A stretch of 64,000 bases of DNA from Hirsutella rhossiliensis (taxonomy: Eukaryota; Ascomycota; Sordariomycetes; Hypocreales; Ophiocordycipitaceae). The position numbers and the translations under genes are program-made. Positions 59,501-64,000 of this stretch are shown in pieces (the stretch's first letter is position 1; each line of letters begins with the position of its first letter). The stretch lies in NCBI RefSeq assembly GCF_020360975.1, contig NW_025408672.1, positions 2,666,001 to 2,730,000 of the forward strand, written 5' to 3'. The notes beneath the pieces were generated by a model, which saw nothing but the letters and a program-made list of their open reading frames with translations, did not search any database and had not been told where the DNA came from.

Positions 59501-60516
59501 GGGCCTTATCTTAAAATACTCTCGCCGCGCGCGCCCTTAGGCCGGTCTATCCCTCCTCGCTAGACTAAGGTAAGGGCGCGGGGGGAAGCTTATTCGCTAG
59601 CACCGCGTCTTCCTTTACTAAGGAAGCTCCTATATAAGTCTATAGTACTTCCTATAGGATAAGCTATAGATCCTAGGCCTCGATATCCGCTCCCGTTAGC
59701 TGGTCTTAATCCCTCTAGGAAAGCGTATCTAGGACCGCGGAGTCCCGCTTAAGGCGGTACTTAATTAAGAAGTTAAAGCGTAAGAGATACTCCGCTTAGC
59801 GGGCTTACTACTCTAAGAGGTATTAGCGAGTTATAAAGTACTTAAGGTTCTTATAGTCTATAAGAACCTTAAAGCTCTTATAGCTCTAGAGCTCCGCTTA
59901 CTATTGCTTAAAGTAGCTAATAATCGCTAGTATCTCCTTATCGTAAATAGCGTAATTCCGCTCTACTAAGGTTAGCTTATAAGAGTAGAACGCTACTAGT
60001 TACTTCTACCCGTTTACCTCTTAAAAGAGCGTTCTTCTAAGTACCTAGCCGCTATAGTTTACTTTAACTAATATAGACCGGTTAAAGTCCTATTAAAGTA
60101 GTACTAGGGCTTAAGAGAATAGGTCCTTAAGCGTATAAAACGCTCCTTCCTATATAGGCCCTTAGTAAAAAGCGGTCCGCTTCCTAGTAATTTTATTTAA
60201 GGGCATTATAATATAGGAGAAGCCCTTAATAAATATCCTATAATAGTTCGCGAACCTAAGGAAGCTTTATACGCCTATTTATATAATTAAGGTAGCTTAG
60301 TCCTAAATCGCCTAGATCTTTATAGGGTCCGCTTATATACCTATACTTATATAGATAATAAAGCCTAGGTACTTAACCCTCTTAACCTTAAATTTATACT
60401 TATCTAGGTTAAGGTAGAGCCTATAAAGTTAAAGGCGCTTTAGGACCCTCTATACTTTCTATATATAGTCCTTAAAAGAGCCGCTTATATAAATAAGGAT
60501 ATTATCTATATATATA
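59501..60516 (-). pseudogene. G RNase H and RT C-terminal part
   Basis: Aligned with F 17500-18960. The RT end reads LYRLYLNLDKYKFKVKRVKYL at about 60376-60440 (the empty site of the MITE is here). The left limit of RT is inferred from F. The RT active site is at or just beyond the E junction. Confidence 0.65.
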
Positions 60517-60997
60517 TATTACGACTATAGTCTAGTAAACTACGGGGACTAGTATATATTATAAGGATATATAACGTAGGGAGCAAGGAATATTAAACGG
60601 ACTAATAAGCTAATTAAGTTTAGAGCGATAGGTTACTTTAGCGCTTTAACGCTTTATAGCTAGGATTATAGGATCGCTCTAGCGCCTTAGCGCTCCTAGG
60701 CGACGGGATTACTTAGTGCTCTCGGCGATCTAAGGAAACTCTTAAGATATATAAAGAAGGAACGGAATACTCCTTTAAATAAATAGCTCGATAGCTTTTA
60801 ATATAATATTTACGATCTTTATTATAATCTTATCTTTAATTCTAATTACTTAATTACTTAGTTATAGTCTATAGTCTATAACCTTTAACTTATTACTAAC
60901 GTAATATACTTATTATTACTTAGACTACGCCCTATTATATCTATTAATATAAACCCCTTAATAGGTTTATCCCTTAAGAATAATACTAGTTATTATA
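60517..60997 (+). repeat. 5' LTR of E (481 bp) with a distinct U3
   Basis: Begins tattacgactatag and ends gttattata. Only the 3' half, from about actcctttaaata (60770), matches the LTRs of A and B. The U3 half (gcgctttaacgctttatag region) is unrelated to either. Confidence 0.75.
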
Positions 60998-61058
60998 CGT
61001 TAAAAGCTCTTATTTAGTATAATACCGCGTTACTTTAAGTAATATTATAACTATTAAT

Positions 61059-64000
61059 ATACCTATATAGTAAACTAAATTAACTAACTCTAGAGCTATT
61101 ATATTGCCTTAGGATATAATATATAAGATTATTACCCTTTAATATAAGGTATAGTTACTTAAGAATAAAGGAGGTAACGGATAAGTTAAGGACCTTAAAG
61201 AAGTAATTAAACTAAAATAGCTAAGACTATTCGACGGTACTTATAGTACGCTTTAAGACTTTCTTACCTAACTTAAGGCCTACTACTAGTTTTACCCTAC
61301 TAAACTCTTAGACCTAGTTAAAAAGGTACTCTATATAGGAAATTATTTATCTAGAATAGTACTTACTTAGTTTAGACCTATTATAAGGGACTTTCTTAAT
61401 AACTAACTAGCGCGATAAGATAATAAAATAGATAAAGTCTTTATTAGTTTCTAAGGATTTAAAGAAGCTATTACTAAGGTATTTAAAATAACTAACGAAG
61501 AATAAGAAGCTAAATAGAAACTTTAAGAACTTTAATAAAGGACCTTAGTATTAGACTATACTACTAAATTCTATTAAGTTACCTTAAAACTTAAATAAGA
61601 CGACGAACCCCTTATATCGCGATTCTACGATAGACTTAAGGAAGAAGTTAAGGATAAACTCTATAAGGAAGATCGACCTAACGGCCTCTTAAACTATATC
61701 GCTATAGTAGTATAAATCGATAATAGATAGTATATATAACGCTAAGAAAAGAAATAAAAAAGAGGAAACTAAAACCCTTTTTATAAGAATAACTTTAACT
61801 AACGCGCTAACTATAAAAAAAAGCGCGAAACTCTTATTACCTATACTTATATAACTAACCTAGGTAAGATAGATCTAAATATAATATAGAAAAGTAAAGG
61901 AAAGTATTTTAATTATAAGAAACTTAGATATTACTCTAAAGAATATAAATAACCTTATAAGGAAAAGAAAACCTATTAAGTACTAGCCTTAAAAGGTAAG
62001 AAATACTTAAATACTACTAATAGATAGGAACTAAAGTATAAACTCCTTAGTTAAACTATATACTATAACGATAAATATATAGTATACTTAAGCGATAAAA
62101 ACAGTACTAAATAGTTCCTAAAGCTATTAAAGAAAACCCTTATAATAATATAACGAAGGGATCTTAAAATATAAAAATAAGTTAAATTTATAGAACTAAA
62201 ATACCCTTATCTTAAAGGAGTCTCTTAAGACTAAATTAAAAAGAATAGTAAATAATTCTAAGAAGATATATAAAATAAAAATCAATAATAATAATAGGTA
62301 ATCTATAAGTAATATAATAAAGAAGATATAAATATAGCCCTTATACTTATAAAACTTAGATAATAACCTAAAGAAGAATAATAAAGTATCGACGATATAA
62401 GCTTTAAAAAATAAGAAATACCTAGAGAAATAGAAGATAAGAACGAACTTATACTACTACCCTTACTATTAAGGGAGAATACTACGATTAGAGAATACGC
62501 TCTATACTTTAAAGAATTTAAAGAAATACTTAAAATTAAAACTTAATAAATACCTTAAATTCTTATAGAAAACTAATAAGCTATACTAATTCGATATTAA
62601 CTAGTACTATATAAAGGAGACTACGCTATAGCTATCGCTATAGTCGATACCTTTATAGCTCTATAATAAGAATAGTAACTATAAAGAGAATTTAAAGATA
62701 ATCTATAAATACTACTTACTTATAAGCACTATAAGTATATTTTATAGATATTATATATTTATCTAGATTATATAATATACTTTTAGATAAAAGCATAATA
62801 TAATACCTTCTTAGTTAAGTTTAAGGGATAAGTACTTTCGAAACCCTACTTAAGTATAAAACTAAACTACTAGAAAATCGATTAACGCTACTTAAACGAC
62901 TAAGTTATATTATTAGAACCTAATTATAGCACGCTACTTAAATACCGCGATAATTATAGTTTATTAATAAGATATCTTTCGGAGATATATAAAATCTATA
63001 AATACGCTAAAATAAAGGAATAGTATAGCGCTACTCGCTCTAAGATATTAAAACTATTAATCTTTTAAAGGATTATATAATAAGTTAAATATAACGAAGA
63101 AGATTATAACGAATATATATACCTAAACTATAGAGTTTATAAATATAAAAAAGTATAAGTATAGTATAAACGATATAATAGTATACTAAAAGATTATTAG
63201 TAAAATATATAAAGGCTATAAGCTATATTCGACTAAGAAAGAATTAATATAGAAATACTATATATAAAATAAAAAGATATAAAACGAAAACTTAACCTTT
63301 AATATAAAAATAAATAAAATTATAAAGTATAATATATAATTAACTACGAAGTAGTATAATATAAACGATATAGCGTTAAGAAATAAGAAATCTTTAATTA
63401 GCTATAAGAAATTAGTCTCTTAAGCCTTAATATAATACTATATAATAAAAATATAAAGAAATAATATTAATAATAAATCGAAGAAGAATACCTAAATAAA
63501 ATAAATAAGGACTAAGTAAAAAATAAGGTACGCTATCTATAAAAGGGCTATAAACTAGTATAATACGATAAGATCTAAGGACCTTATATATAGTAATAGT
63601 AAGCTATAGCGATTAAATAGTATTAGATATCTAAATTATAAGATATTATATATATATACTTTTAGACTATAGCGCGATAGGTAATTACGTTTTACCTAAA
63701 GTTATTAATCGTTACTAACTTATATAAAGATATAAGAAAGATCTATATAAACTTATAAATATTAAAGGAAAGGCCTTTAACTATAATAATAGAATTATTA
63801 ATATAGAGATTAATTACCTTAATATTAATATCTAGGGCTACGATAAATAAGTTAACTTCGATATTATAGATATTAAAGAATATAACCTTATATTAAGGCT
63901 TTTATAGCTATAGGAGAGCAACCTATTAATTAACTAGAAAACTAGCTAGCTATATTAAGATAAAGATATAAGTTTCTAGGACTAGTAGATTTAAGAGAAA
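61059..64000 (+). pseudogene. E gag and protease (partial)
   Basis: The gag start aligns with A's ATG but reads ATA at 61059. The retrotransposon gag domain follows with heavier damage (for example the FDGTYSTL block kept at about 61229, then many TAA). The zinc knuckle at about 61905-61946 has all Cys replaced by Tyr. The protease block DYSAIGNYVLPKVI lies at about 63665-63706. Pol continues beyond the window. Confidence 0.72.

Larger units (their letters stand above)
56157..60516 (-). mobile_element. Chromovirus G (F family, minus strand), truncated by E
   Basis: Left to right: 3' LTR 56157-56344, polypurine tract complement (ataccctctctt), antisense gene, chromodomain (about 57960-58125), integrase (58125 to about 59500), RNase H (59500-60300) and RT end (60300-60516), then E. 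Co-linear with F and lacking the copia and MITE insertions, it provides their empty sites. Confidence 0.82.
60517..64000 (+). mobile_element. Chromovirus E (family-A relative), 5' LTR, gag and start of pol; runs off the window
   Basis: The LTR is 60517-60997 (481 bp). The rest is co-linear with A (36042-40000), with C-to-T and G-to-A differences including loss of many CpG sites, for example ttcgaagaagc in A is tttaaagaagc here. The 3' part lies outside the window. Confidence 0.85.

Noticed and set aside
1..64000. CRISPR arrays, tRNA or rRNA genes, telomere repeats, bacterial operons
   Set aside because: None seen. Repeats here are LTRs and transposon copies, and base composition and introns are fungal.

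Overview
This window is a 64 kb block of nested, heavily mutated retrotransposons from a filamentous ascomycete (Pezizomycotina). I find no host gene, rRNA or tRNA gene. CpA and TpG are almost gone and TpA is in excess. Reading frames are broken almost only by TAA and TAG, at positions where related proteins carry Gln or Trp. That is the signature of repeat-induced point mutation (RIP). Two stretches escape it: the first ~685 bp and a 374-bp MITE at 18437-18810.

Layout: (1) 1-685, an unmutated 3' end of a chromodomain Ty3/gypsy element (Y) with its LTR. (2) 853-1482, LTR and leader of a family-A chromovirus (X), abutting head-to-head a complete minus-strand family-A copy D (1483-9337). (3) 9338-10420, the 3' end of a copia element. 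(4) 10421-21554, a minus-strand chromovirus F, split by a complete copia element K (11099-16838, TSD actaa) and by the MITE. (5) 21555-23010, the 3' end of another minus-strand chromovirus I. (6) 23011-23582, a family-H gag fragment. (7) 23583-28555, a minus-strand LINE with a zinc-knuckle ORF1, APE endonuclease, RT and C-terminal Cys motif. (8) 28556-56156, a four-deep nest: element H2 is split by H1 (28853-52358, TSD taata), H1 by B (35349-51039, minus strand, TSD ctaac), and B by A (35530-43383, TSD tatat). (9) 56157-60516, a minus-strand F-family element G, cut by E (60517 to the window end), another family-A relative.

The most interesting content is a recurrent arrangement. In three chromovirus families (A/B/D, H, F/G) the DNA between the chromodomain end of pol and the 3' LTR carries a long gene on the opposite strand, convergent with pol. 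In A, B and D it is a ~190-210-residue Zn2Cys6-like plus coiled-coil protein with one phase-1 intron at a conserved position. The intron's GT donor has been turned into AT by RIP. In H it is an unrecognised frame of exactly 520 codons in both copies. In G it is a Ser/Thr/Pro/Ala-rich protein with its own TATA box. All copies here are dead, but the retained frames, conserved intron and exact lengths indicate they were once genes.

The nest also acts as a mutational clock. A, the innermost, keeps most CpG sites and an intact gag ATG. Outer or older copies (D, E, H2) have lost these as well.
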